Below are positions 9,063 to 16,823 of a DNA stretch of 64,000 bases, in pieces. The stretch's first letter is position 1; each line of letters starts with the position of its first letter. The notes under the pieces were generated by a model. That model was not told where the DNA came from. It did not search any database and worked only from the letters and a program-made list of their open reading frames with translations. Made by a program: the position numbers and the translations under genes. The DNA is from CAWAPD01 sp963783865 (GTDB taxonomy: Bacteria > Actinomycetota > Thermoleophilia > UBA2241), in NCBI GenBank assembly GCA_963783865.1, contig CAWAPD010000003.1, forward strand, positions 558,001-622,000, read 5' to 3'.

Positions 9063-9947
9063 CGGGGCCGGCTGAGCGAGCGACCGAGGGCGAGCATCGC
9101 GCTCGTCTCCACGCACGGCGCGCAGCCGCTGCGCGCCGCGCTGCACAACATCCACGAGACGGCGATGGAGCCGCACGACGTCGTCATCCTCGCCACCAGG
9201 CACCAGGACGACGTGGTCGAGTACATCGCCCGGCACTACCTGCGCGGCGACGTGGCCGCCATCGGGCTCGACAACGCCGACGACGGGATGTCCCACTGCG
9301 GGCTCGACCGGGCGGTGCACTTCTGCTGCGGGGACGTGCTCGTGCGCGTGCAGGACGACCTCGAGTTCGCGCCGGGCTGGCTGGGTCACGTGCTGACCAC
9401 TCTCGACGCCCACCCCGAGATCGGCATGCTGGGCCTGGTGCAGGGACACGGCAAGCGGCCGCGCGGCCGGCCGCCGAAGGCGCCGCGCGGCCCGGAGCAG
9501 GTCGACGAGGTCGACCTGCGGGCCTTCGCCGTGCGGCGGGACCTGTTCGGCACGCACGAGAGCGAGCTCAAGGGTGAGCGCTGCGCCGAGGGCTGCCCCT
9601 ATCAGACGCGCCTACCCGCGCTCGGCTACACGCTGGCCCTGCTGCCCGGGTTGGTCAAGCCGGCGGTGGGTGGTGTGCCGTCGGCGGCCGGCGACGCGCT
9701 CGAGGCCGACCTGCCGTTCCATCCCGGCGCCGCCGAGGCGAGGGGCGCGCTCAAGCAGGTCTACCAGCTCGGCGAGGACGTGCTGCTGCCCTGCCTCGCA
9801 TGCGGCGACGACGAGTTCGAGGTGCTGGCCGCCCACATCGAGTTCTGTGACGCCCACGGCGTGGCCATCGGCTACACCTACACCCTCCGCTGCGCCGGCT
9901 GTGGCACGACCCACGACGAGGAGGACCCGCAGTTCCGATGCCCGTGA
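9059..9947 (+). CDS. glycosyltransferase-like protein with C-terminal zinc-ribbon cysteines (frameshifted)
   Basis: Function not recognised. The N-terminal part (ASIALVSTHGAQPL, then VILATRHQDD and VRVQDDLEF) resembles a family-2 glycosyltransferase fold with its DxD-like motif. The C-terminus has CLAC, a Cys about 20 residues later, CAGC and a final Cys, resembling a zinc site. The readable frame is uninterrupted from 9063 to 9947, but its first conventional start is ATG 9165, well inside the conserved fold. GTG 9059, overlapping the previous stop, begins in another frame, and one extra base between about 9085 and 9095 would join them into a 295-aa protein. It sits between the maturation protease and hypF, where hypA or hypB is often found, so a maturation role is possible. 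Confidence 0.6.
9458..9492. repeat. 11-bp inverted repeat inside the glycosyltransferase-like gene
   Basis: GGCCGCGCGGC (9458-9468) pairs with GCCGCGCGGCC (9482-9492) across 13 bases. It encodes a basic Pro/Arg-rich linker (KRPRGRPPKAPRGPE). It is one of several GC-rich hairpins lying inside coding sequence in this window. Confidence 0.5.
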
Positions 9948-12523
9948 CCGACCCTCGCGACCGGCGTGGGGGGGAGGCGGGCGTCGCCCGCGCGGCACTG
10001 CGGCTGTGGGTCACCGGCGTCGTGCAGGGCGTCGGATTCCGGCCTTACGTCTACAACCTCGCCGCGCGCTGCGGCGTGGCCGGCTGGGTGCGCAACACCT
10101 CGGCCGGGGTGGAGATTGAGGTGGAAGGTGCGCCGGGCGGGGTGGCGGCGTTCCGCGCGGCCGTGCCGCGCGAAACGCCGCCCCGTGCCTTCATCGCCTC
10201 GCTGCGCGAGGAGGAGGTCGCGCCGTCGGGGGCCGCGGGGTTCCGCATCCTCGAGAGCCGGGCCGAGCCCGGCGCCTACCAGCTCGTGTCGCCCGACATC
10301 GCCCTCTGCGACGACTGCCGCCGCGAGATCCTCGACCCCGGCGACCGCCGCTACCGGTATCCGTTCACCAATTGCACGAACTGCGGGCCACGGTTCACGG
10401 TGATCGAGGAGCTGCCGTACGACCGGGCGTTCACCACGATGCGGGCCTTCGAGATGTGCCCCGACTGCCGGCGCGAGTACGAGGACCCGGGCGACCGGCG
10501 CTTCCACGCCGAGCCCAACGCCTGCCCGGTGTGCGGGCCGCAGGTGACGCTGCTGCGGGCCGTTTCCGGCGGCGGTGAGCGGGCCGGGGCGGGCGGCGGC
10601 GACGGGGCGGGCGGCGGCGGGGGCGCCGGGCCCACCGGGCCCGGCGAGACCGTCGCCGCCGGCGGCTACGAGCCGATCGCCCTCGCCGCGCGTGCCCTGC
10701 GCGCGGGCGCCATCCTGGCGATCAAAGGGCTGGGCGGGTTCCACCTGGCCTGCGACGCCACGTCCGAGGCCGCCGTGCTGGCGCTCAAGGAGCGCAAGCG
10801 GCGGCCTGACAAACCGCTGGCCGTGATGTTCGCCGGCGTCGAGCAGGCGCGGCGGCACTGCCTGGTGACGCCCCAGGAGCAGGCGCTGCTGGAGTCGGTC
10901 GAGCACCCGATCGTGCTCGTCGAGTGGCGTGCGCAGACGGGAGGACCGCGCGGCGGCGAAGAGCTGGGGAGCGGCGAGCTGGGCGAATCCGGCGGGGGCG
11001 ACGGCGAGAAGGGCGGCGAAAGCGAGGCGCCGGTCAGCGCCGAGGTCGCCGTGCGCCAGCGCTACCTCGGCGCGATGCTGCCCTACACGCCGCTGCATCT
11101 GCTGCTGCTGCGGGCGGCCGGCCGGCCGCTCGTCATGACCAGCGGCAACCTGGCGGAGGAGCCGATCGTCAAAGACCTCGAGGAGGCCGGCCGCCTTGCC
11201 CGGATCCCCGACCTCTACCTGGTCCACGACCGCGCGATCGCCGCCCGCTACGACGACTCGGTCGCCCTGATGCGCCGCGGCGTGCCACGGCTGGTCCGCC
11301 GTTCGCGCGGCTACGCGCCGTTCCCGCTGGCGCTGCCTCGCTCGCTGCCGCAGGTGCTGGCCTGCGGCGCCGAGCTCAAGAACAGCTTCTGCCTCACGCG
11401 CGACGCGAACGCGTTCGTGAGCCAGCACATCGGCGACCTCGAGAACCTGGAGACGCTCGAGCACTTCGAGACGAGCGTCGCGCTGTACGAGCGGCTGTTC
11501 CGGTTGCGGCCCGAGGCGGTCGCCTACGACCTGCACCCCGAGTACCTCGCGACCAAGTTCGCGCTCGCGCTGCCGGCGGAGGGCGACTGGGGCGGGGGCG
11601 GCGGCGCAGCCGCCGCCCCCGTCGAGAAGATCGGCGTGCAGCACCATCACGCCCACATCGTGGCGTGCATGGCCGAGCACGGGCGCGAAGCGCCGGTGAT
11701 CGGCGTGAGCATGGACGGCCTGGGCTACGGCACCGACGGCGCCCTGTGGGGCGGCGAGGTGCTGGTCTGCGATCCGCTCGGGTTCCGCCGCGCCGCGCAC
11801 CTGGAGTACCTGCCGCTGGCCGGCGGGGCGCTCGCCATCGAGCGCCCCGCCCGCACGGCCGCCGGCTGGCTGCTCAGGCTGCTCGGCCCCGAGGGGCTCG
11901 AGCGCGCCCGCCGCGCCGGTCTGGCGATCGACGACGACGAGGCGGCGGCGGTCGCGCGTCAGGTCGAGACCGGCGTCAACGCGCCGCTGACCTCGAGCTG
12001 CGGCCGCCTCTTCGACGCGGTCTCGGCGATGGCCGGTCTGCGGTCGGCCGTCACCTACGAAGGGCAGGCCGCGATCGAGCTCGAGATGGTGTCGGCGCCG
12101 GGCGCGGAGCCGTACGCGCACGAGGTGGAGGAGGGGGCGGGGGCGGCGGCGCCTTCGGGCGCCGCCGCCCCCGCCCTCGTCCGCCTCGCGCCCCTCTTCG
12201 CCGGCGTGCTCGCCGACCTCGAGGCGGGACGCGGCGCCGGGCACGTAGGCTCGCGCCTGCATGCCACCCTCGCCGCACTGGTCCTCGACCTCTGCCGCCG
12301 GGTGCGCGCCGCCGAGGGTCTCGGCGTCGTCGCCCTGTCGGGCGGCGTGTTCCAGAACCGGCTGCTCACCGAGCTCTGCGAGGGCGCCCTGGAACGGGAC
12401 GGCTTCACCGTGCTGACGCACGCCGCCGTCCCCGCCAACGACGGCGGCCTCTCGCTTGGGCAGGCGATGGTCGCGGGCTATACTCTCCTGCGCAACCGCG
12501 GCCTCCTCGACCGCACCGACTGA
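9938..12523 (+). CDS. hypF: HypF carbamoyltransferase for NiFe cyanide ligand synthesis
   Basis: An 861-aa HypF, which converts carbamoyl phosphate into a thiocarbamate on HypE, the source of the CN ligands. Domains in order: acylphosphatase (VQGVGFRPYVY, near residue 30), two zinc fingers (CDDCRRE...NCTNCGPRF, CPDCRRE...ACPVCGPQ, 125-205), a YrdC-like domain, and a Kae1-like domain with the metal-binding HHHAH near 570. The protein is longer than the usual 750-770 aa because of three Gly/Ala/Glu-rich insertions: after the zinc fingers, near residue 335 and near 735. Two coincide with DNA hairpins. It overlaps the previous gene by 10 bp. Confidence 0.96.
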   Translation: MPVTDPRDRRGGEAGVARAALRLWVTGVVQGVGFRPYVYNLAARCGVAGWVRNTSAGVEIEVEGAPGGVAAFRAAVPRETPPRAFIASLREEEVAPSGAAGFRILESRAEPGAYQLVSPDIALCDDCRREILDPGDRRYRYPFTNCTNCGPRFTVIEELPYDRAFTTMRAFEMCPDCRREYEDPGDRRFHAEPNACPVCGPQVTLLRAVSGGGERAGAGGGDGAGGGGGAGPTGPGETVAAGGYEPIALAARALRAGAILAIKGLGGFHLACDATSEAAVLALKERKRRPDKPLAVMFAGVEQARRHCLVTPQEQALLESVEHPIVLVEWRAQTGGPRGGEELGSGELGESGGGDGEKGGESEAPVSAEVAVRQRYLGAMLPYTPLHLLLLRAAGRPLVMTSGNLAEEPIVKDLEEAGRLARIPDLYLVHDRAIAARYDDSVALMRRGVPRLVRRSRGYAPFPLALPRSLPQVLACGAELKNSFCLTRDANAFVSQHIGDLENLETLEHFETSVALYERLFRLRPEAVAYDLHPEYLATKFALALPAEGDWGGGGGAAAAPVEKIGVQHHHAHIVACMAEHGREAPVIGVSMDGLGYGTDGALWGGEVLVCDPLGFRRAAHLEYLPLAGGALAIERPARTAAGWLLRLLGPEGLERARRAGLAIDDDEAAAVARQVETGVNAPLTSSCGRLFDAVSAMAGLRSAVTYEGQAAIELEMVSAPGAEPYAHEVEEGAGAAAPSGAAAPALVRLAPLFAGVLADLEAGRGAGHVGSRLHATLAALVLDLCRRVRAAEGLGVVALSGGVFQNRLLTELCEGALERDGFTVLTHAAVPANDGGLSLGQAMVAGYTLLRNRGLLDRTD
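10595..10660. repeat. nested GC-rich inverted repeat inside hypF
   Basis: An outer arm GGCGGCGACGG (10595-10605) pairs with CCGTCGCCGCC (10650-10660), and an inner 9-bp hairpin lies at 10625-10645. It encodes the Gly-rich spacer between the zinc fingers and the YrdC-like domain, which ordinary HypF proteins lack. Confidence 0.5.
11594..11620. repeat. 12-bp hairpin inside hypF
   Basis: GGGGGCGGCGGC (11594-11605) and its complement (11609-11620) flank the loop GCA. The same GGCGGC-GCA-GCCGCC core occurs in the terminator-like hairpin at 46611-46643. It encodes GGGGGAAAAP, just before the metal-binding HHHAH motif. Confidence 0.55.
12135..12176. repeat. 19-bp TTCG-loop hairpin inside hypF
   Basis: A perfect 19-bp stem (12135-12153 with 12158-12176) closes a C(TTCG)G tetraloop. 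It looks like an intrinsic terminator, yet lies in frame in hypF, encoding the Gly/Ala-rich stretch EEGAGAAAPSGAAAP. Confidence 0.6.
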
Positions 12524-12536
12524 AGGCGGCCTCATC

Positions 12537-12770
12537 GTGTGTCTCGCCATCCCCATGCGCATCACCGCCGTCGACGGGACGACCGCCGAGATCGAGGCCG
12601 ACGGGCTGCGCCAGCGGGCGAGCCTGATGCTGGTGCCGGGGGCCGCGGTCGGCGACTTCGTGCTGGTGCATGCCGGCTACGCGCTGACGGTGATCGACGC
12701 GGCCGAGGCCGAGGAGACCCTGCGCCTGTTCGCCGAGATCGAGGCCGCCGACGAGACATCCGATGCTTAG
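12537..12770 (+). CDS. hypC: HypC/HybG hydrogenase assembly chaperone
   Basis: A 77-aa HypC. The protein must begin MCLAIP because the N-terminal Cys2 is the functional ligand for the Fe(CN)2CO moiety in the HypC-HypD complex; GTG 12537 gives exactly this. An upstream in-frame start at 12456 would bury that cysteine and is rejected. It overlaps hypD by 8 bp. It shuttles iron between HypD and the hydrogenase large subunit. Confidence 0.95.
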   Translation: MCLAIPMRITAVDGTTAEIEADGLRQRASLMLVPGAAVGDFVLVHAGYALTVIDAAEAEETLRLFAEIEAADETSDA

Positions 12771-13833
12771 CGCCCACTTCGCCGGGCTGGTCGCCGCGCT
12801 CATGGCCGAGGCGCGAGAGGACCTCACCTACATGGAGGTCTGCGGCACCCACACCATGGCGATCTCGCGCTTCGGCCTGCGCGACTTGCTGCCCGGGCGC
12901 ATACGCCTCGTGTCGGGGCCGGGCTGTCCGGTCTGCGTCACGGCCGTCGGCGACCTCGACGTGGTCGTCGAGATCGCCCGTCTGCCGGGGACCACGATCG
13001 TGACCTTCGGCGACCTGGTCCGCGTGCCGGCGTCGCGCTCGAGTCTGGCGGAGGAGCGCGCCGCCGGCGCCGACGTGCGGGTCGTCTACTCGCCGGCCGA
13101 CGCGGTCGCGCTGGCCGCCGCCGAGCCCGAGCGCCAGGTCGTGTTCGTCGGCATCGGCTTCGAGACCACGGCGCCGACCGTCGCGGCGGCGCTGCTCGAG
13201 GCGCGCGAGCGCGGCCTGGTCAACTTCACCGTGCTCAGCCTGCACAAGACCATGCCCGGCGCGCTGCGCGCCCTGCTCGACCTCGGCGAGACGCGTCTCG
13301 ACGGGTTCATCCTGCCGGGGCACGTGAGCGTCGTGACCGGCAGCGAGTGCTACCGGTTCCTGGCCGACGAGTACGGCGTCGGCGGTGTCGTCGCCGGCTT
13401 CGAGGCCCAAGACGTGCTCGCCGCCCTGCTCATGCTCGTGCGGCAAAGCGAGCCGGCGATCGAGATCGAGTACACGCGCGCCGTGCGCCCCGAGGGCAAC
13501 CCGGTGGCGCGCGGCGTGATGGACCAGGTGTTCGAGGCCTGCGACGCCGACTGGCGCGGCCTGGGCGTGATCCCGGGATCGGGGCTGCGCATCAACGAGG
13601 AGTTCGCCGCCTTCGACGCGGCTCGCCGCTTCGCGGTCGAGCCCGGCGAGCCGATCGAGCCGCGCGGCTGCCGCTGCGGCGAGGTGCTGCGCGGCGTGCT
13701 CGACCCGGCGGAGTGCCCGCTGTTCGGTACGCGCTGCACGCCGGAGTCGCCGGTCGGCGCCTGCATGGTCTCGAGCGAGGGGTCGTGCGCGGCGCGCCAT
13801 CGCTACCAGCAGCTGGAGGGCGCCGGTGTCTGA
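12763..13833 (+). CDS. hypD: HypD hydrogenase maturation protein
   Basis: A 356-aa HypD, the scaffold on which Fe(CN)2CO is assembled. Family motifs are intact: YMEVCGTHTMAISR near residue 25, SGPGCPVCVT near 50, FVGIGFETTAPT near 130, and a C-terminal cysteine set (RGCRCGEVLRG, C-PLFGTRC, ACMVSSEGSC) that binds a [4Fe-4S] cluster. It overlaps hypC and hypE, consistent with tight coupling. Length is typical. Confidence 0.96.
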   Translation: MLSAHFAGLVAALMAEAREDLTYMEVCGTHTMAISRFGLRDLLPGRIRLVSGPGCPVCVTAVGDLDVVVEIARLPGTTIVTFGDLVRVPASRSSLAEERAAGADVRVVYSPADAVALAAAEPERQVVFVGIGFETTAPTVAAALLEARERGLVNFTVLSLHKTMPGALRALLDLGETRLDGFILPGHVSVVTGSECYRFLADEYGVGGVVAGFEAQDVLAALLMLVRQSEPAIEIEYTRAVRPEGNPVARGVMDQVFEACDADWRGLGVIPGSGLRINEEFAAFDAARRFAVEPGEPIEPRGCRCGEVLRGVLDPAECPLFGTRCTPESPVGACMVSSEGSCAARHRYQQLEGAGV

Positions 13834-14842
13834 CCGGGTGCTGCTCGGCCACGGGAGCGGCGGGCGGCTCTACCACGACCTCGTGCAGGACGTGTTCGTC
13901 AGCGCCTTCGCCAACCCGACGCTGGAGCGGCTCGACGACGCGGCCGAGCTGGCTGCGCCCGGCCGCGTCGCGTTCACGACCGACGCGCACGTGGTGCAGC
14001 CGCTGGTGTTCCCCGGCGGCGACATCGGCCGGCTGGCGGTCGCCGGCACGGTCAACGATCTGGCCACGGCGGCGGCGCGGCCGCTGGCGCTGGCCGCCGC
14101 CTTCGTCATCGAAGAAGGCTTCGAGCTCTCCCGCCTGCGCGAGATCTGCGCCAGCATGGCCGCCACCGCGGCCGAGGCCGGCGTGCCGATCGTCACCGGC
14201 GACACCAAGGTCGTGCAGCGCGGCGCCGCCGACGGGCTGTTCATCACGACCACTGGCGTGGGCGAGATCGTGACCGCGCACGAGGTGTCGGCGAGGTCGG
14301 TGCGCGAGGGCGACGCGCTGCTGCTGTCGGGCACCGTCGGCGACCACGCTCTGGCGGTGCTGGCGGCGCGGGGGGAGTTCCACTTCGCCCTGCCGGTCGA
14401 GAGCGACTGCGCCCCGCTCTGGGGCCTCGTCGAGGCCGCGCTGAGGGCCGCGGGCGAGGGCGGCGAGGCCGTCCACTTCATGCGCGACCCCACTCGCGGC
14501 GGCCTGGCGACGGTGCTGGCCGAGCTCGCCGAGACGGCCGGGGTCGGGCTCGACGTCGACGAACAGTCCATACCCGTCGCGCCGGCGGTGCGCTCGGCCT
14601 GCGACCTGCTCGGGTACGAGCCGCTCAGCCTCGCCAACGAGGGGAAGATGCTGTTCGCCGTGGCGCCGGAGCGCGCCGACGACGTGCTGGGGGCGCTGCG
14701 GCGGCGCCCCGAGGGCGCCGCCGCAGCGCCCATCGGGCACGTCGTCGGCGAGCACCCGGGCCGCGTCGCCCTGCGCACGCCATACGGGACGCGCCGCGTC
14801 CTCGACATGCCCGTCGGGGAGCTGCTGCCGCGCATCTGCTGA
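13826..14842 (+). CDS. hypE: HypE hydrogenase maturation protein
   Basis: A 338-aa HypE of the PurM/SelD fold, which dehydrates the thiocarboxamide on its C-terminal cysteine to a thiocyanate for CN transfer. The protein ends in PRIC, the required C-terminal Cys. Other motifs: LGHGSGGR at the N-terminus, TDAHVVQPL, GDTKVV and MRDPTRGGLATVL. GTG 13826 overlaps the hypD stop by 8 bp. A perfect hairpin at 14692-14730 lies in frame and encodes an Arg/Ala-rich loop near the C-terminus. It is the last gene of the hdr-mvh-hyp unit. Confidence 0.96.
   Translation: MSDRVLLGHGSGGRLYHDLVQDVFVSAFANPTLERLDDAAELAAPGRVAFTTDAHVVQPLVFPGGDIGRLAVAGTVNDLATAAARPLALAAAFVIEEGFELSRLREICASMAATAAEAGVPIVTGDTKVVQRGAADGLFITTTGVGEIVTAHEVSARSVREGDALLLSGTVGDHALAVLAARGEFHFALPVESDCAPLWGLVEAALRAAGEGGEAVHFMRDPTRGGLATVLAELAETAGVGLDVDEQSIPVAPAVRSACDLLGYEPLSLANEGKMLFAVAPERADDVLGALRRRPEGAAAAPIGHVVGEHPGRVALRTPYGTRRVLDMPVGELLPRIC
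14692..14730. repeat. 17-bp hairpin inside hypE
   Basis: The arm GGCGCTGCGGCGGCGCC (14692-14708) is perfectly complementary to 14714-14730; an extra C-G pair leaves a three-base loop. It is in frame and encodes ALRRRPEGAAAAP. This resembles the terminator-type hairpins found between genes elsewhere in the window. Confidence 0.6.
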
Positions 14843-14848
14843 CCGGCC

Positions 14849-14872
14849 GGCGTTCACAAGTCTGCGAACGCC
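14849..14872 (+). terminator. weak hairpin after hypE
   Basis: GGCGTTC (14849-14855) pairs with GAACGCC (14866-14872) across a ten-base loop, seven bases after the hypE stop. It has no T-tract. It is a possible weak end signal for the 12.6-kb operon. Confidence 0.4.
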
Positions 14873-14898
14873 CGAGGCTGCGCCAGGGTTAAGGTTCC

Positions 14899-14912
14899 CG
14901 GACCCGGGTCCG
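14899..14912. promoter_or_regulatory. 14-base perfect palindrome before the 80-aa gene
   Basis: CGGACCCGGGTCCG at 14899-14912 is self-complementary without a spacer and ends seven bases before GTG 14919. Position and symmetry suggest an operator, but no regulator can be named. Confidence 0.35.
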
Positions 14913-14918
14913 ATACCA

Positions 14919-15161
14919 GTGACTGTGAGCGGCACTCCCCACATCGAGTACGACGCCTACAAGTCTGCGCTGCGTGACCTCGAGCGCGACGGCGTCGCCC
15001 ATCCCATCGTGCTCCCCTTCGCCGCTCGTCTCGGCCAGGTCGTCAACATCGGCGGCCAGGAATACCGCGTGACGAGCGCTGTGAGCGGGAACGGGAACGG
15101 GAACGGCGGCGGCGACCGGGCCGGCGAAGCGATCGTCGGCTACAAGGTCACGAAGCTCTGA
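14919..15161 (+). CDS. hypothetical 80-aa protein
   Basis: Not recognised. An 80-aa, probably cytoplasmic protein with no signal peptide or membrane helix. It starts TVSGTPHIEYDAYKS, has a central GQVVNIGGQEYRVTS segment that could form a small beta-barrel, and an Asn-Gly run (GNGNGNGGGD) encoded by tandem GGGAAC units. GTG 14919 is chosen as the only start near the 5' end. It follows hypE by 76 bp after a weak hairpin and a 14-base palindrome, and its 3' end overlaps the convergent glycosyltransferase gene by 14 bp. Codon use matches its neighbours. Confidence 0.6.
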   Translation: MTVSGTPHIEYDAYKSALRDLERDGVAHPIVLPFAARLGQVVNIGGQEYRVTSAVSGNGNGNGGGDRAGEAIVGYKVTKL

Positions 15162-16089
15162 CGCGGCGGTAGATAGCCAGGACCTCGAGGGCGGTCGCCC
15201 GGACGCTTTGCGTCCCGGCGACCGCCCTTCCGTGGACGTGCGGGTCGGGGTCGGCGAGCAGCGTCTGCAGGTGCTCCCGCCAGGCGGTCACGTCGAACGG
15301 TGCGCAGAGGCAGCCGGGTACCCCGGGCAGGAGCCGCGGCGCGATCCCCACCGGCGTCGACAGGACCGGCACGTCGCAGGCCAGCGCCTCGACGCACGCC
15401 AGGCCGTAGCCCTCGCGTTCGGAGGTCACGATCACGGCGTCCGCCCCGTTGACCCACAGTGGCACCTCGTCGCGAGGGCGACCCGTCAGGTACCGCAGCT
15501 CGATCCCCGGGAACGTCGCCAGGAGCCGCTCGGCGAGCGCGAAGCGCTTCTCGGGTCGCGACGGGTGAGCTGGGAAGAGGACGAACCGCTGGGCCGGGTC
15601 GAGCCGCAGGCGGCGGCGGGCCTCAGTGCGCGGCAGCGGCGCGAACAGGTCGAGGTCGACGCCGGGCGGGACGACGTCGTCGACGGGGAACGGGCACAGC
15701 CCGGCGAGCTCGTCGGACACGGCGACGACGGCGGCCGCGCTGCGCGCGGCCGCCGTCGTGAACCAGCGCACCAGCGGATGGTGCACGTCGCGCCCGTGGA
15801 CGGTGAGCACGAGCGGCACGCGCCGGGGTGTGCCGGCGGCCGCGACGGCGCCCGACAGCCCGTAGTGGGCGTGGACGACATCGGCGCCGGTGCGCCGCCG
15901 CAGCAGCTCGAGGGCGGCTGTGGCGTACCGCCACGGCCGCCCGGTCGCGTCCCACGAGAACACCTCGACCTCGCACTCGCCGCTGGCCCGCAGCGCCTCG
16001 ACCTGGTCGCGCACGAACACGCCGTAGCCGGGCCGCTCGGGCGAGGGGTACATGTTGGTGACGACCAGGACGCGCAGGGGCTCGGGCAT
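15148..16089 (-). CDS. glycosyltransferase family 4
   Basis: A 313-aa GT-B glycosyltransferase. The N-terminal half starts LRVLVVTNMYPSPERPGYGVFV and contains VVHAHYG and VHGRDVHH; the C-terminal donor-binding half has the family signature EREGYGLACVEALACDVPVLSTPVG. It probably transfers a sugar from a nucleotide-sugar to a glycan or lipid; the exact donor cannot be read. It is short for the family (usually 350-400 aa) but both domains are present. The gene stands alone, convergent with the 80-aa protein. A strong inverted repeat (15189-15227) lies in its 3' coding part. Confidence 0.88.
   Translation of the reverse strand: MPEPLRVLVVTNMYPSPERPGYGVFVRDQVEALRASGECEVEVFSWDATGRPWRYATAALELLRRRTGADVVHAHYGLSGAVAAAGTPRRVPLVLTVHGRDVHHPLVRWFTTAAARSAAAVVAVSDELAGLCPFPVDDVVPPGVDLDLFAPLPRTEARRRLRLDPAQRFVLFPAHPSRPEKRFALAERLLATFPGIELRYLTGRPRDEVPLWVNGADAVIVTSEREGYGLACVEALACDVPVLSTPVGIAPRLLPGVPGCLCAPFDVTAWREHLQTLLADPDPHVHGRAVAGTQSVRATALEVLAIYRRVRAS
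15189..15227. repeat. long hairpin inside the glycosyltransferase 3' end
   Basis: An 11-bp arm GGGCGGTCGCC (15189-15199) pairs with 15217-15227, and an inner GGACGC/GCGTCC stem with a TTT loop lies between. It is in frame near the C-terminus of the glycosyltransferase. Confidence 0.55.
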
Positions 16090-16148
16090 GGGGGCAGCTT
16101 AGCCGTTTGCGGCCGGCGGCGGCAACAGAGGGCCGGCGCCGGCGCCGG

Positions 16149-16403
16149 CTAGCCCGTCTCGAGCAGCCGGTCGAACTCGTCGGGCGCGTAGCCCTTCACG
16201 ACGTGCCCGCCGATCTTCACGAACGGGAACCCCTGGGCGCCGGCAGCGTTCATCTCGGCCGCGATCTTCGCCTGCAGCTCGGGCCCCGCCATGTCGAACT
16301 CGATCACGAGCGGGTTCACGCCGTGCTGGCGGAAATACGCCTTCGTCCTGGCGCACCAGCTGCAGGTCGTGAGTGAGTAGATGATGACCACGGGGGTGCT
16401 CAT
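16149..16403 (-). CDS. glutaredoxin-like protein
   Basis: An 84-aa glutaredoxin-fold protein with the redox-active CSWC near residue 14 (TTCSWCARTKAYF), a cis-Pro in GFPFVKIGG, and the C-terminal GYAPDEFDRLL helix. It belongs to the small mycoredoxin/glutaredoxin group that acts on mixed disulfides in the cytoplasm. GGAAGAGG lies just upstream of ATG 16403. It stands alone between the glycosyltransferase and the tRNA pair. Confidence 0.88.
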   Translation of the reverse strand: MSTPVVIIYSLTTCSWCARTKAYFRQHGVNPLVIEFDMAGPELQAKIAAEMNAAGAQGFPFVKIGGHVVKGYAPDEFDRLLETG

Positions 16404-16492
16404 GCGTCCTCTTCCTGGGCTCTCGGCACCAGATGTACCCAGCAGCGAGCCGAGACGACACGCTCGGAGTGGACAAAGGCCGGCAGAGACGC

Positions 16493-16568
16493 TGGAGCCC
16501 GGTCGCGGATTCGAACCGCGGACCCCCTCCTTACCATGGAGGTGCTCTGCCTGCTGAGCTAACCGGGC
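16493..16568 (-). tRNA. tRNA-Thr (GGT)
   Basis: A complete cloverleaf on the minus strand: acceptor GCCCGGT/ACCGGGC, D-arm GCTC..GAGC, anticodon stem CCTCC/GGAGG with loop ATGGTAA (anticodon GGT), and T-arm CGCGG-TTCGAAT-CCGCG. The CCA end is encoded (16493-16495). Confidence 0.96.
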
Positions 16569-16572
16569 TTGC

Positions 16573-16657
16573 TGGTGGGGGAGCTAGGATTTGAACCTAG
16601 GTAGGCTGCGCCAACGGATTTACAGTCCGCCCCCTTTAACCACTCGGGCACTCCCCC
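16573..16657 (-). tRNA. tRNA-Tyr (GTA)
   Basis: A class II tRNA with a long variable arm. Acceptor GGGGGAG/CTCCCCC, anticodon loop CTGTAAA (anticodon GTA), T-arm CTAGG-TTCAAAT-CCTAG and encoded CCA (16573-16575). It lies four bases upstream of tRNA-Thr, so the two are probably cotranscribed. Confidence 0.96.
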
Positions 16658-16778
16658 GGGAGCCTGAGGATGGTACCCGAAAGGGTACCCGCGTTCAACC
16701 GTCGGCGAGCGTGGGGAGGAGGGCTCGCGGGCGGCCGGAGCCGGCGGCGCCGGAGGCTCCGCGACGAGGGACGGAGAC

Positions 16779-16810
16779 GGCGAGGGCCGCCCGTTCGGGC
16801 GGCCCTCGCC
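16779..16810 (-). terminator. second hairpin downstream of the 45-aa gene
   Basis: A 14-bp perfect stem (16779-16792 with 16797-16810) with a four-base loop GTTC. It is the second of two tandem hairpins following the small gene at 16871-17008. There is no clear T-tract. Confidence 0.55.
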
Positions 16811-16823
16811 TGGACAAGACAGT

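Noticed and set aside
14842..14859. TTCACAA after hypE as a further Rex site
   Set aside because: Only the right half matches; the left half (ACCGGCC) has no similarity, and no gene start on a sensible side requires it.
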